Part shown: piece after piece, positions 22,232 through 30,494 of the stretch | How positions within the stretch are numbered: position 1 is the first letter of the stretch | Layout of the letters: every line of letters begins with the position of its first letter | Assembly: GCA_021799485.1 (NCBI GenBank) | Contig: JAJZAK010000016.1 | Span: 1-46,625, forward strand | DNA length: 46,625 bases | Source: a bacterium | GTDB lineage: Bacteria > Elusimicrobiota > Elusimicrobia > UBA1565 > UBA9628 | Reading direction: 5' to 3' | Notes under the pieces: model-generated | The model's input: only the letters and a program-made list of their open reading frames with translations | Database searches by the model: none | Told to the model about the DNA's origin: nothing | Position numbers and translations under genes: made by a program

Positions 22232-22675
22232 ATGCCCGTCATGTCGCCTGTCGAAGTATTCCGCAGTCCGCAAAAACACGAGGGACGAATCGCCACCGGC
22301 GCCGGCGATCCTTCCTATCGGGCCTTCGAGGCTCTTTACCTGACCTTCATCGCGATGCCCGTCATCGCCGGCATCGGGATGGCGTCGGGGACCTTAGTCA
22401 ACTGGCAGAACTACCTAGCGCCGGCCTTCGGCTTGAGCGCCGCGGGAGGCCATACCGTGATCCAGATGTTCGGGTGGATCGCCATGGCGATCGGAGCCCT
22501 CGTCGCCGTCAATCCTCTGCTCGGAGCGCAGACCGTAACCCTCTACCTGTGGCTTGGGGTTGCCAACTTCGCCCTTACGTCGGGGCATAAGGGCCTGGCA
22601 CTTTGCCTATTGACTATGTCGATGGGGTCGTGGGCTCTGTCACAGCTTGCGGGGGAGTTCGGGAAGAGATTCTAA
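22232..22675 (+). CDS. Integral membrane protein of unknown function
   Basis: A 147-residue protein starting at ATG 22232 after AAGGAGG. A 35-residue polar N-terminus is followed by about three or four hydrophobic helices (for example L-T-F-I-A-M-P-V-I-A-G-I-G-M-A and V-I-Q-M-F-G-W-I-A-M-A-I-G-A-L-V-A-V). No family was recognised. It lies between the hydrolase and an exported protein and is probably an inner-membrane stress protein. Confidence 0.6.
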   Translation: MPVMSPVEVFRSPQKHEGRIATGAGDPSYRAFEALYLTFIAMPVIAGIGMASGTLVNWQNYLAPAFGLSAAGGHTVIQMFGWIAMAIGALVAVNPLLGAQTVTLYLWLGVANFALTSGHKGLALCLLTMSMGSWALSQLAGEFGKRF

Positions 22676-22713
22676 GCCCTTCCGCACTCGCAATTTAAGG
22701 AGGAGATGATTCA

Positions 22714-23136
22714 ATGAAAGGCATGGCATTATGGGTAGGCGCGGCAGCGCTCGTTTTGGCGGCGCGGAGTTCGATGTCGGGTCAGCTGGATGCCGATCCA
22801 CCCCAAGCCGTTCCGGCAGCGAGCCAACAGCCGGCGATCCAGAAGCCATTGGCTCCAGCGCCGAAGGCCGTTTCGACTCAGCCGTCCGCACCGGCCATGG
22901 CGAAAGCCGCCAGGATTTACGGGACCGTCGCGTCCTACGATTCGGCGAGCAACAGGATCGTCATCAAGACGAAGAGCGGCCGTAGCGTGAATTACATGGT
23001 CACTCCTGGCGCCAAGATCACGCGGGGAGGGACCTGGAAGGCGGTGTCTCAAACCGATATCAAGGCGGGCCAGCACGTCGAGATGATGAAGCAGGGTGAC
23101 CAGATCGGGACCATCCATATCCAGATCAGAAAATAA
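22714..23136 (+). CDS. Exported protein with C-terminal beta domain
   Basis: A 140-residue protein after GGAGGAG. A signal-peptide-like N-terminus (M-K-G-M-A-L-W-V-G-A-A-A-L-V-L-A) is followed by a Pro/Ala/Gln-rich linker (residues 25-65). The C-terminal domain of about 75 residues reads as an OB/SH3-like beta barrel (I-Y-G-T-V-A-S-Y-D, N-R-I-V-I-K-T-K-S-G-R, Y-M-V-T-P-G-A-K-I-T-R-G-G), similar to DUF5666-type periplasmic domains. Function unknown. Confidence 0.6.
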   Translation: MKGMALWVGAAALVLAARSSMSGQLDADPPQAVPAASQQPAIQKPLAPAPKAVSTQPSAPAMAKAARIYGTVASYDSASNRIVIKTKSGRSVNYMVTPGAKITRGGTWKAVSQTDIKAGQHVEMMKQGDQIGTIHIQIRK

Positions 23137-23159
23137 AGGAGGCGCACAAGGCCGCCGCC

Positions 23160-23645
23160 GTGATCTTCGTGGTGCAGGAGCATCGCTCGCGGCGGCGGCA
23201 TTGGGATTTTCGCCTTGAGATCGGAGGAGTCCTCAAGTCGTGGGCCGTCCCCAAGGGGCCGTCCCTCGATCCGTCCCAGCGCCGCCTTGCGATCGAGACT
23301 CCGGACCACGACCTTGATTACGCCTCCTACGAAGGGATCATTCCAGAGGGCGGCTACGGGGCGGGCCCCGTCTTGATCTGGGATCATGGCCCGTTGGAGA
23401 TCCTTTCGGCAGATCCGGAGACCGATCTCGGTCGCGGCGAGCTGCGATTCAAATTAAGCGGCCGCATTCTCAAAGGAGAGTTCGCCCTGGTCAAGATGAG
23501 CGGTCCGGGCCGCGAGCGGGCCTGGCTTCTCGTCAAAGGGCGCGACGCCTACGCGCGAGAGGGCTGGGAGACCCCGAGCCTGCTTACCGCGGAGGCTTGC
23601 TCCAGGCTCAGGGTCAAGCAGCCGCCATGCGCCATCGGAGCGTAG
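23160..23645 (+). CDS. LigD-type 3'-phosphoesterase
   Basis: A stand-alone phosphoesterase domain, 161 residues, related to the PE domain of DNA ligase D that trims 3'-ribonucleotides and 3'-phosphates during end healing. Motifs: V-Q-E-H-R-S-R-R-R-H-W-D-F-R-L-E (His and Asp metal ligands), S-W-A-V-P-K-G-P-S-L-D, D-H-D-L-D-Y-A-S-Y-E-G and G-Y-G-A-G-P-V-L-I-W-D. The start is taken as GTG 23160, although GGAGG sits rather far upstream. No ligase or primase domain follows. It may work on broken nucleic-acid ends, alongside RtcB. Confidence 0.85.
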   Translation: MIFVVQEHRSRRRHWDFRLEIGGVLKSWAVPKGPSLDPSQRRLAIETPDHDLDYASYEGIIPEGGYGAGPVLIWDHGPLEILSADPETDLGRGELRFKLSGRILKGEFALVKMSGPGRERAWLLVKGRDAYAREGWETPSLLTAEACSRLRVKQPPCAIGA

Positions 23646-23917
23646 CGGCGGGGGGATGGGTGGCAAGGGTCGCCCGAACTTCCAATGCCATGGATATTCC
23701 ATCCGGCCTCTTCAAGCGGAAGCCGGAGGATATCGCGCGGGGGCTCAAGCGCGCCGTCTTTTTGAGCGACCGGACCAAGGGGACGAAGTTCCGGTCCGCG
23801 ATGTCGATGCTCAACCTCTATATCAACCGCGCCGGGAGAAGCCTCCCGTCTGCGGCCCGGGCCCGCCTGGAAACCGCGAAGGAGGAACTGCGCAAAGTCT
23901 TTGGGAGGTCTGCTTGA
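23627..23917 (+). CDS. DUF3175-family protein
   Basis: A 96-residue protein starting at ATG 23627, inside the 3' end of the phosphoesterase gene. The start was extended upstream of ATG 23690 because the family usually has a W-x-x-V-x-x-T-S-x-A-M/L-D segment, seen here as G-W-V-A-R-V-A-R-T-S-N-A-M-D. The core R-K-P-E-D-I-A-R-G-L-K-R-A and Y-I-N-R-A-G-R-S-L...L-x-x-A-K-E-E-L-R-K-V-F-G matches DUF3175. Family function is unknown; it is often near stress genes and LigD-like proteins. Confidence 0.7.
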   Translation: MRHRSVAAGGWVARVARTSNAMDIPSGLFKRKPEDIARGLKRAVFLSDRTKGTKFRSAMSMLNLYINRAGRSLPSAARARLETAKEELRKVFGRSA

Positions 23918-24010
23918 CCTTCGGAGTAGGCCGCTTCGTTGCGACGCCTATAGCATCCGAAAACATGTCGAACGTTCGGAAATTTTGAACATCGGGAGGA
24001 GACGGAGCAT

Positions 24011-24934
24011 ATGCGCGTCGCAAACGAATGGGCAGTGGTCCTGGCAGGAGGCGAGGGCGAGCGGCTGAAGGCCTTTATCGAAAGGCGCCACGGGCGGCCG
24101 ATGCCGAAGCAGTATTGCGCCTTCAATGGCGGCAAGACAATGCTGGAGCACACTATGGAGCGGATCAAGGGAATCATCCCGGGGGAGCGGACCGTCACCA
24201 TCATCGGCCGCGGCCATCGCCGATTTTTGGGCGACAAGACTCTGCATGGGCGCGTGCTCGAACAATACGCCAATCGCGGCACGCTGCCGGGCGTCCTGCT
24301 GGGGCTGGCCCATGTGATCGCCGCCGATCCCGAGGCGACGGTTCTGATCCTCCCTTCGGATCATTTCATGGAGCCCCTCGCCGGTGTTCGCAGGGTGTTG
24401 AGGGAAGCCCTTGAGACGGCTGACCGTGCCGCGGATAAGCTGGTGATGCTGGCCGCCGTTCCGGACGGGCCGGAGCCCGACTACGGATGGATTGAGCCGG
24501 GGGTCGCGCTTTCCGGACGGGCCTTCTCGGTGCGGGTTTTCCACGAGAAGCCCACGGCGGAGCAGGCGGCGGAGTTCTTCGAGGAGGGACTCCTTTGGAG
24601 CACGATGATCGTCGCGGCGAAGGCGCGGACATTATGGGACATGGCGCGGATATTCTCGCCCAACATCATGGGTCGCTTCGATCTGCTGAGGGTCGCGGCC
24701 GGCATGGGTCGCGCCGAGGCGATGATGCCCTTCGTCTACGGCGCGCTTAAAGCCGCGGATTTTTCCCGGGATCTTTTGGAACGTGTTCCCCATCGAAGCC
24801 TCGTCCTTCCCATGACGGACCTCCGCTGGAGCGACTGGGGACGCCCGGAACGGATCGAGGATACGCTGAGGCAAGCCGCTCCGCCTCCGGCGCCATGGTC
24901 CGACCGGCCGGTGCTCGTTCCGGCTTACGCCTAG
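24011..24934 (+). CDS. Mannose-1-phosphate guanylyltransferase-like nucleotidyltransferase
   Basis: A 307-residue nucleotide-sugar transferase. It has the N-terminal L-A-G-G-E-G-E-R-L loop, R-P-M-P-K-Q-Y-C-A-F with the substrate-binding Lys, an L-P-S-D-H-F metal-Asp motif (G-D/S-D-H of ManC-type enzymes), and F-H-E-K-P in place of the usual V-E-K-P. It lacks the C-terminal phosphomannose isomerase cupin of ManC. It would make a GDP- or NDP-sugar for surface polymers. Such a gene recurs in stress islands of this style. Ten bases after its stop begins the first Cys-rich peptide gene. Confidence 0.8.
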   Translation: MRVANEWAVVLAGGEGERLKAFIERRHGRPMPKQYCAFNGGKTMLEHTMERIKGIIPGERTVTIIGRGHRRFLGDKTLHGRVLEQYANRGTLPGVLLGLAHVIAADPEATVLILPSDHFMEPLAGVRRVLREALETADRAADKLVMLAAVPDGPEPDYGWIEPGVALSGRAFSVRVFHEKPTAEQAAEFFEEGLLWSTMIVAAKARTLWDMARIFSPNIMGRFDLLRVAAGMGRAEAMMPFVYGALKAADFSRDLLERVPHRSLVLPMTDLRWSDWGRPERIEDTLRQAAPPPAPWSDRPVLVPAYA

Positions 24935-24943
24935 GAGGGGCCT

Positions 24944-25168
24944 ATGACAAGGGAATTTTTGAAGAAAAGGACGACGTTTTCCAGGAGGTTTGCCCGGGAG
25001 CTGAAAAACGCTCTCAAGAACGACCGTAACTGCTACTGCTGCGAGTCCTGCGAATGCCTCACAAGCGATTTATGCTCGTGCGGTTGCGTCTGCATGAGTT
25101 TCGACTCGGGCCGAAAGGCGACCTGGACGCTCCGAAGCGGGCTTGAGGCTCAAGAGGCGGTGATTTGA
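24944..25168 (+). CDS. Cys-rich small protein, copy 1
   Basis: A 74-residue protein with AGGAGGGGCCT just upstream. The basic N-terminal 29 residues (many K/R) are followed by a cluster C-Y-C-C-E-S-C-E-C, five residues, then C-S-C-G-C-V-C, and a plain C-terminal tail of about 26 residues. The cluster matches those of the proteins at 25168 and 42763 in spacing, including the invariant Ser and Gly. Ten cysteines in 20 residues suggest metal binding (metallothionein-like) or a modified peptide. No known family was recognised. The stop overlaps the next start by one base (TGATG), so copies 1 and 2 are translationally coupled. Confidence 0.7.
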   Translation: MTREFLKKRTTFSRRFARELKNALKNDRNCYCCESCECLTSDLCSCGCVCMSFDSGRKATWTLRSGLEAQEAVI

Positions 25169-25320
25169 TGAAAAAGAGGATGAAGACGACCAAGGCGTTA
25201 GGCGCCGAGCATAAGACTCGGGTCAAGGCGAGGATGGGAAACTGCGACTGTTGCGGTTCTTGCCGATGCCGGCGCCGCCAAGCGTGTGGTTGCGGCTGCT
25301 CGTGCCTGAGCTTGGAGTGA
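25168..25320 (+). CDS. Cys-rich small protein, copy 2
   Basis: A 50-residue protein starting at ATG 25168, overlapping the stop of copy 1. Residues 1-25 are basic (K-K-R, K-T-R, K-A-R). From Cys26 the cluster C-D-C-C-G-S-C-R-C, five residues, C-G-C-G-C-S-C follows the same spacing as copy 1. Its length and the position of the first cysteine (residue 26) equal those of copy 3 at 42763. It lies directly upstream of the NAD-salvage genes. It is probably a metal- or thiol-handling peptide; no function is established. Confidence 0.7.
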   Translation: MKKRMKTTKALGAEHKTRVKARMGNCDCCGSCRCRRRQACGCGCSCLSLE

Positions 25321-25363
25321 ACCGGCGGCGGACGGCGAGTCGATATCGCGAGATTGAATAGCC

Positions 25364-25948
25364 GTGCCGGAGCATGGTGACGCGCTGATCGTCGTCGATG
25401 TCCAGAAGGACTTTCTCGCCGGAGGAGCCCTTCCCGTTCCTGGGGCGGGCGAGATATTGGCGCCACTCAATTTCTGTCTCGATGCGTTTTCGGAACGAAA
25501 ACTGCCGATTTTCGTCACGCGCGACTGGCATCCGGAAGGGCACTGCTCCTTTAGAGAGCGAGGCGGCCCATGGCCACGGCACTGTGTCGCCGGAACCCAG
25601 GGCGCGGATTTCCCTGAGGCGCTGCGCCTTCCTCCTGCGGCCGCGGTCATATCCAAGGGTTCCGAACCGAAACGCGACGCTTACTCCGGGTTTGACGAGA
25701 CAAACCTCGAGGAACAGCTGCTCGCCCTTCAAGTGCGCCGGGTCGTCATCGCCGGCCTCGCCACCGATTACTGCGTGCGGGCGACGGCTCGGGACGCTCT
25801 CCAGCGGGGGTTTTCGGTCGCGATACTCCTGGATGCCGTTCGCTCGGTCGACTACCAAACGGGGCAGCGGGCTCTTGCCGAATTGAGGGAGCAAGGGGCG
25901 ACACTGACGGATTCCAGCAAGTTTATCGGGGAGGCGGCGACGCTATGA
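25364..25948 (+). CDS. pncA: Nicotinamidase
   Basis: A 194-residue isochorismatase-fold enzyme converting nicotinamide to nicotinic acid. The catalytic triad is visible: Asp in I-V-V-D-V-Q-K-D-F, Lys in S-K-G-S-E-P-K-R-D, and Cys in A-T-D-Y-C-V-R-A-T-A. The metal site is D-W-H-P-E-G-H. The GTG start at 25364 is used; the ribosome-binding site is weak. Its stop overlaps the pncB start as ATGA, so the two NAD-salvage enzymes are translated together. NAD produced this way would also feed the sirtuin and formate dehydrogenase. Confidence 0.9.
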   Translation: MPEHGDALIVVDVQKDFLAGGALPVPGAGEILAPLNFCLDAFSERKLPIFVTRDWHPEGHCSFRERGGPWPRHCVAGTQGADFPEALRLPPAAAVISKGSEPKRDAYSGFDETNLEEQLLALQVRRVVIAGLATDYCVRATARDALQRGFSVAILLDAVRSVDYQTGQRALAELREQGATLTDSSKFIGEAATL

Positions 25949-27303
25949 CGTTAAGCCCATGCTCCAGCGCTCTTCTCACCGATCTCTACGAGTTGACGAT
26001 GCTGCAGGCTTATTGGCGCGAGGGAATGAACGGGGTTGCGGTATTTGAACTCTTTATCCGTCGTCTGCCGCGCGGGCGGAATTTTCTGATGGCGGCCGGC
26101 CTCGCGCAGGTCTTGGACTACCTTGAAAACCTGGCGTTTTCCTCCGAGGAACTGAATTGGCTCTCGAGTTGCGGGCTTTTCGCCAAGGATTTCGTGGATT
26201 ATCTGGCGCCGATGCGCTTCCGGGGAGACGTCCACGCGCTGCCCGAAGGCACGGTATTCTTCGCGGACGAACCGCTTTTGCGCATCACCGCGCCGCTGCC
26301 GCAGGCTCAATTCATCGAGACGCGGCTCCTGAACATCATGAACTTTTCGACGGCGGCGGCCAGCAAGGCGGCGCGTTGCGTCCTCGCCGCGGGTGATAGA
26401 AGGCTCGTCGAGTTCGGACTGCGCCGCGCGCAAGGTGGGGAGGGCGGACTGTGGGCCTCAAGAGCCGCTTATTTGGCGGGTTTTGACGCCACATCCAACA
26501 CGTTGGCGGCGCCGCTCTTCGGGATACCCGTTTCCGGAACCATGGCGCATTCCTTCATCCAGGCTCACGATAGCGAGGCGGAGGCGTTCGAGATATTCGC
26601 CCGCGCCAACCCGCAGAGCTCGACCTTGCTCCTGGACACCTACGACGTGGACGCCGCGGCGGCGCAGGCGGCTATCCTCGGCGTCAGGCTTGGCGCGGAA
26701 GGGCTCCCCTTGCAGGGTGTGAGATTAGACAGCGGCGACATGGCCGCGCAGGCCAAGAGGGTCCGCCGCGAGCTGGACGTCGCGGGGCTTGAGAGCGCGA
26801 CCATTTTCGCAAGCGGGAACCTCGACGAGTGGGCGATCCGCGATCTCTTGTCGGCCGGGGCGCCCATCGGCGGTTTTGGCGTCGGGACCCGCCTGTCGAC
26901 GTCGGCCGACGCCCCCTATTTTGACTGCGCCTACAAGCTTCAGGAATACGCCGGCAAGCCGCGGCGCAAGCGGTCAGAGGGCAAGGCGACGTGGCCGGGC
27001 CGCAAGCAGGTTTGGCGGAGCCTTGTCGACGATTGGTTCGCGGGGGACGTCGTCGCCCTGGAGGGGGAGCCGTTCCCGGGCGCGCCGCTTCTCGTTCCTG
27101 TCATGCGCGAGGGGCGGCGCCTTGTCCAGCCCTCGCTCGAAGAGTCGCGCCGTTACGCGCGGGTTCAACTTGAAGCTCTTCCTCGCGCCCTTAGATCGCT
27201 CGACCCCGCTCCGCCCTATTCCGTGCGCCTGTCGGAGGGCTTGCGAGCCCTCGCCGCCGCGCTCGATGAGGGTCGCAGGCCCGTATCGGCCGCTGCGAGC
27301 TGA
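25945..27303 (+). CDS. pncB: Nicotinate phosphoribosyltransferase
   Basis: A 452-residue NAPRTase making nicotinate mononucleotide from nicotinate and PRPP. N-terminal L-L-T-D-L-Y-E-L-T-M-L-Q-A-Y, then R-G-R-N-F-L-M-A-A-G, G-T-M-A-H-S-F-I, L-L-D-T-Y-D-V-D, G-V-R-L-D-S-G-D and G-G-F-G-V-G-T-R-L-S mark the family and its phosphoribosyl-binding loop. It follows pncA with a 4-bp overlap. Together they recycle nicotinamide released by NAD-consuming enzymes. Confidence 0.92.
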   Translation: MTLSPCSSALLTDLYELTMLQAYWREGMNGVAVFELFIRRLPRGRNFLMAAGLAQVLDYLENLAFSSEELNWLSSCGLFAKDFVDYLAPMRFRGDVHALPEGTVFFADEPLLRITAPLPQAQFIETRLLNIMNFSTAAASKAARCVLAAGDRRLVEFGLRRAQGGEGGLWASRAAYLAGFDATSNTLAAPLFGIPVSGTMAHSFIQAHDSEAEAFEIFARANPQSSTLLLDTYDVDAAAAQAAILGVRLGAEGLPLQGVRLDSGDMAAQAKRVRRELDVAGLESATIFASGNLDEWAIRDLLSAGAPIGGFGVGTRLSTSADAPYFDCAYKLQEYAGKPRRKRSEGKATWPGRKQVWRSLVDDWFAGDVVALEGEPFPGAPLLVPVMREGRRLVQPSLEESRRYARVQLEALPRALRSLDPAPPYSVRLSEGLRALAAALDEGRRPVSAAAS

Positions 27304-27426
27304 CATTCAAGAGGAAAATCTCCCAAAAGCAACTCGAGGCATGATTGTTGCGAAAGTCCCTTTGGGCAGTTCCAAAAAATAACGACAATACTGCCTTGGA
27401 GTTTCGCAAGGCAGAAGGAGAAAGCA

Positions 27427-28665
27427 ATGGCAAAAATACTCTGCGTTCTTTACGACGATCCCGTGAAAGGATACCCCAAAACCTATGCGAGAGACGGCAT
27501 CCCAACGATAACGGGCTATCCCGGCGGACAGACCCTGCCGACCCCGCAACGACTTGATTTCAAGCCAGGAGCACTACTGGGCAGCGTTTCTGGCGAACTG
27601 GGTTTGAGGAAATTCCTTGAGGGACAAGGGCACACGCTCATTGTCACATCCGATAAGGATGGCCCCAATTGCCGATTTGAGCGGGAGCTGCCCGATGCGG
27701 ATGTCGTTATTTCGCAGCCCTTTTGGCCTGCCTATTTGACGAAAGAACGGATAGCCAAAGCCAAGAAGCTCAAACTCGCCATCACCGCCGGCATTGGATC
27801 GGACCACGTGAATCTAGAGGCCGCCATGGAGCGTGGCATCACGGTCGCCGAGGTGACTTACTGCAACAGCATTAGCACCGCGGAGCATGCCGTCACCATG
27901 ATTCTAAGTCTCGTCCGCAACTACATCGAATCCCATGAATGGGTGCTCAAGAAGGGCTGGAACATCGCCGATTGCGTGGAGCGCTCCTATGACTTGGAAG
28001 GGATGGACGTCGGGATTGTCGGCGCCGGCCGCATCGGCACCGCTGTCCTGAGACGGCTCAAACCCTTCGATGTCAAGCTCCATTACACGGACAAGCACCG
28101 CCTGCCCGCAAACGTGGAGAAGGAGATGGGATTGACCTTCCATCCCAACGTGGAGTCCCTTGTTCGAGTTTGCGACGCGGTTTCAATCCACACGCCTCTT
28201 CATTCGGAGACGGAGCATCTTTTTAATGATGCTCTCCTCTCTAAGATGCGACGAGGCTCCTACATCGTCAACACCGCCAGAGGGAAGATCTGCGATCGCG
28301 ACGCCATCGCGCGGGCGTTGGAAAGCGGACGGCTTGCGGGCTATGCCGGCGACGTGTGGTTTCCGCAACCCGCGCCGAAAGACCACCCCTGGCGGACGAT
28401 GCCCCATCATGGAATGACACCGCACGTGGCGGGGACGACGCTGCCCGCCCAGGCTCGGTATGCCGCGGGCGTTCGTGAGATATTGGAATGCTGGTTCTCC
28501 GGCCGAGCGATCCGTGACGAATACCTTATTGTCGATAAGGGACGACTCGCCGGCTCGGGGGCACATTCCTATACGGCGGGTGATGCCACCAAGGGCTCAG
28601 AAGAGGCGGAAAGGTTCAAACAGGCGGGTCGGCGGGTTGCTGAAAAGCCCCTGGTGAGGACTTGA
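27427..28665 (+). CDS. fdh: NAD-dependent formate dehydrogenase
   Basis: A 412-residue D-2-hydroxyacid-dehydrogenase-family enzyme oxidising formate to CO2 with NAD. It has the N-terminal FDH-specific insert D-K-D-G-P-N-C-x-F-E-R-E-L-P-D-A-D-V-V-I-S-Q-P-F, the Rossmann motif G-I-V-G-A-G-R-I-G-T, the substrate Arg in N-T-A-R-G-K and the catalytic His in M-T-P-H-V-A-G-T-T. No metal cofactor is needed. An inverted repeat (CTGCCTT/AAGGCAG) precedes the AAGGAG-type ribosome site. Its base composition is visibly less GC-rich than the flanking genes, which suggests a separate acquisition. It would give NADH directly from formate. Confidence 0.92.
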   Translation: MAKILCVLYDDPVKGYPKTYARDGIPTITGYPGGQTLPTPQRLDFKPGALLGSVSGELGLRKFLEGQGHTLIVTSDKDGPNCRFERELPDADVVISQPFWPAYLTKERIAKAKKLKLAITAGIGSDHVNLEAAMERGITVAEVTYCNSISTAEHAVTMILSLVRNYIESHEWVLKKGWNIADCVERSYDLEGMDVGIVGAGRIGTAVLRRLKPFDVKLHYTDKHRLPANVEKEMGLTFHPNVESLVRVCDAVSIHTPLHSETEHLFNDALLSKMRRGSYIVNTARGKICDRDAIARALESGRLAGYAGDVWFPQPAPKDHPWRTMPHHGMTPHVAGTTLPAQARYAAGVREILECWFSGRAIRDEYLIVDKGRLAGSGAHSYTAGDATKGSEEAERFKQAGRRVAEKPLVRT

Positions 28666-28680
28666 CGGTCACGAGCGGCC

Positions 28681-29832
28681 ATGAAACTAACCCTGAGCGT
28701 CATCAAGGCGGACGTCGGATCGATCGGCGGGCATCTGAGGCCATCGAAGCGGCTTCTTCAAACCGTCGAGGACTACGTGCGGGAAAAGGGCAAGGACTTG
28801 TTCCTGGACCTCTACGTTAGCCACACCGGCGACGACATCGCCCTTCTCATGACGCATAAGAGGGGCGTTGGAAACGCCGACCTCCACGAGATGGCTTGGA
28901 AGGCCTTTCTCGCCGGCACGAGGGTCGCCCGCCAGCAGGGCCTCTACGGGGCGGGGCAGGACCTTCTCGTCGACTCCTTCTCCGGCAACGTCCGGGGCAT
29001 GGGGCCGGCGGTCGCCGAGATGGAGATCGAGGAACGTCCTGGCGAGGCCTTCTTGTTTTTCGCGGCGGACAAGACCGACCCTGGGGCGTATAATCTTCCG
29101 CTCTACCTCGCCTTCGCCGACGCCATGAACTCCCCGGGCCTGCTCCTGTCTCCCAAGATGGGGCTCGGCTTCCGTTTCGTCGTCATGGATGTCTCCCCAG
29201 GCGAGGCCGACCGGGTTATCGATCTGGAGACTCCGGAGGAAATCTACGACCTCGCGGCGCTCCTGAGGGACCCCGAGCGTTACGTGGTCGAATCCGTCTG
29301 GTCGCGGGCCTCTGGCGAGCAAGCAGTCGCGGTTTCGACCTCGCGCCTTCACAACATCGCGGGCAAATACACCGGAAAAGATGACCCCGTCATGCTCGTG
29401 CGCGCCCAGATGGATTTCCCGGCGACGGGAGAGATTCTTGCGCCGTACCACGTGGGCCCCTTCGTCGCCGGCGCTATGCGCGGGTCGCACCAAATGCCCC
29501 TCATGCCGGTCAAGCTGCTATCTCCCGTGAGCTTCTTTGATGGCCCGCCCATCGTCAGCTGTGCCGCCTTCTCGGTCCGTGACGGACGATTGACGGAGCC
29601 CGTTGACGTTTTCGACCATCCCTTCTGGGACGCCGTACGCTCGCGGCTTTCGGACAAATCGGCGGAGATGCGGCGCCAGGGCTTCTTCGGGGCGGCCATG
29701 CTCCCCATGAGCGAGCTCGAGTACACCGGCATCACGGAAAGGCTCGGGCGGCTCGACCGACGCTTTAAGAGGCGCCGTGAAATCAGCCCGGCTGCGGCTA
29801 TCGCTGCATCCGGCGAGAAAATCGTCTCCTAG
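28681..29832 (+). CDS. fbp: Archaeal-type fructose-1,6-bisphosphate aldolase/phosphatase
   Basis: A 383-residue class V FBPase, the bifunctional gluconeogenic enzyme first known from Archaea and some deep-branching bacteria. Motifs: K-A-D-V-G-S-I-G-G-H near the N-terminus (Mg site), Y-V-S-H-T-G-D-D-I-A-L-L-M-T-H, N-x-R-G-M-G-P-A-V-A-E-M, and G-K-Y-T-G-K-D-D-P-V-M with the Schiff-base Lys and Tyr. The heat-stable, single-enzyme route from triose-phosphates to F6P makes gluconeogenesis irreversible. It begins 15 bp after fdh, and the two may be co-transcribed. Confidence 0.9.
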   Translation: MKLTLSVIKADVGSIGGHLRPSKRLLQTVEDYVREKGKDLFLDLYVSHTGDDIALLMTHKRGVGNADLHEMAWKAFLAGTRVARQQGLYGAGQDLLVDSFSGNVRGMGPAVAEMEIEERPGEAFLFFAADKTDPGAYNLPLYLAFADAMNSPGLLLSPKMGLGFRFVVMDVSPGEADRVIDLETPEEIYDLAALLRDPERYVVESVWSRASGEQAVAVSTSRLHNIAGKYTGKDDPVMLVRAQMDFPATGEILAPYHVGPFVAGAMRGSHQMPLMPVKLLSPVSFFDGPPIVSCAAFSVRDGRLTEPVDVFDHPFWDAVRSRLSDKSAEMRRQGFFGAAMLPMSELEYTGITERLGRLDRRFKRRREISPAAAIAASGEKIVS

Positions 29833-29887
29833 GAATTCTCCCGAGCCCTGATGAGAGGGGCCTTGAGCCGGGTTGCGGGCCCCGAGC

Positions 29888-30481
29888 CTATTTCCATGCG
29901 ATGACCTCGGGCTTTCGACGCCCCGTCTCGGGCGTCTCCCCGGCAGGAATCCCAACAATGATGGGCGCGAAAGCGGTGAAATCATTGGGGATGCCGAGCT
30001 TCAATTTCCATTCGGGGGCGTTGAGCGCCTCGACCGCAAGGCCGATAACGCAGGTCCCGAGCCCCATCGCGACGGCCGCGAGCATGAGGTTTTCGGCGGC
30101 AAGCCAGCAGTCGGCGACGACGAAGCGCCCCAGGGGCTTGCCGTAGATCACGATGAGCGCCGCTGCGTTGTAAAAGATGTTGTCGGGCGGCGAGAAGTGG
30201 TGGCCATGGCTCTCGCCTGGAAGACGGACGGAGCGTCCGATCTCCCCCAGGGATTTCTTGGCGTCGTCCGAGAGGCTCCTCAGGATCTGGGGGTCCTCGA
30301 TGACGACGAAGGCCCAAGGCTCCTCATGTACCGCGGTCGGGGCATGGACCGCCGCGTCGAGCAACTTTTCGATTGTTCCCCGCCCCACGGGCTTCGCGGC
30401 GTATGACCGCACGGCGCGGCGCTTATAGATGGCTTCGATCGTTCCCAGCGTTGTTTGGACGGTGGGTGTTAGTTCTGGCAT
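29888..30481 (-). CDS. Nitroreductase-family flavoprotein
   Basis: A 197-residue FMN oxidoreductase. R-R-A-V-R-S-Y near the N-terminus binds [18 protein letters not shown] follows, and [17 protein letters not shown] with G-I-P-A-G-E-T-P complete the family pattern. Substrates could be nitro-compounds, quinones or oxidised flavins. It is divergent from the acetyl-CoA synthetase gene, and a perfect 32-bp palindrome lies between them. Confidence 0.85.
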   Translation of the reverse strand: MPELTPTVQTTLGTIEAIYKRRAVRSYAAKPVGRGTIEKLLDAAVHAPTAVHEEPWAFVVIEDPQILRSLSDDAKKSLGEIGRSVRLPGESHGHHFSPPDNIFYNAAALIVIYGKPLGRFVVADCWLAAENLMLAAVAMGLGTCVIGLAVEALNAPEWKLKLGIPNDFTAFAPIIVGIPAGETPETGRRKPEVIAWK

Positions 30482-30494
30482 ATCGCACTAATGA

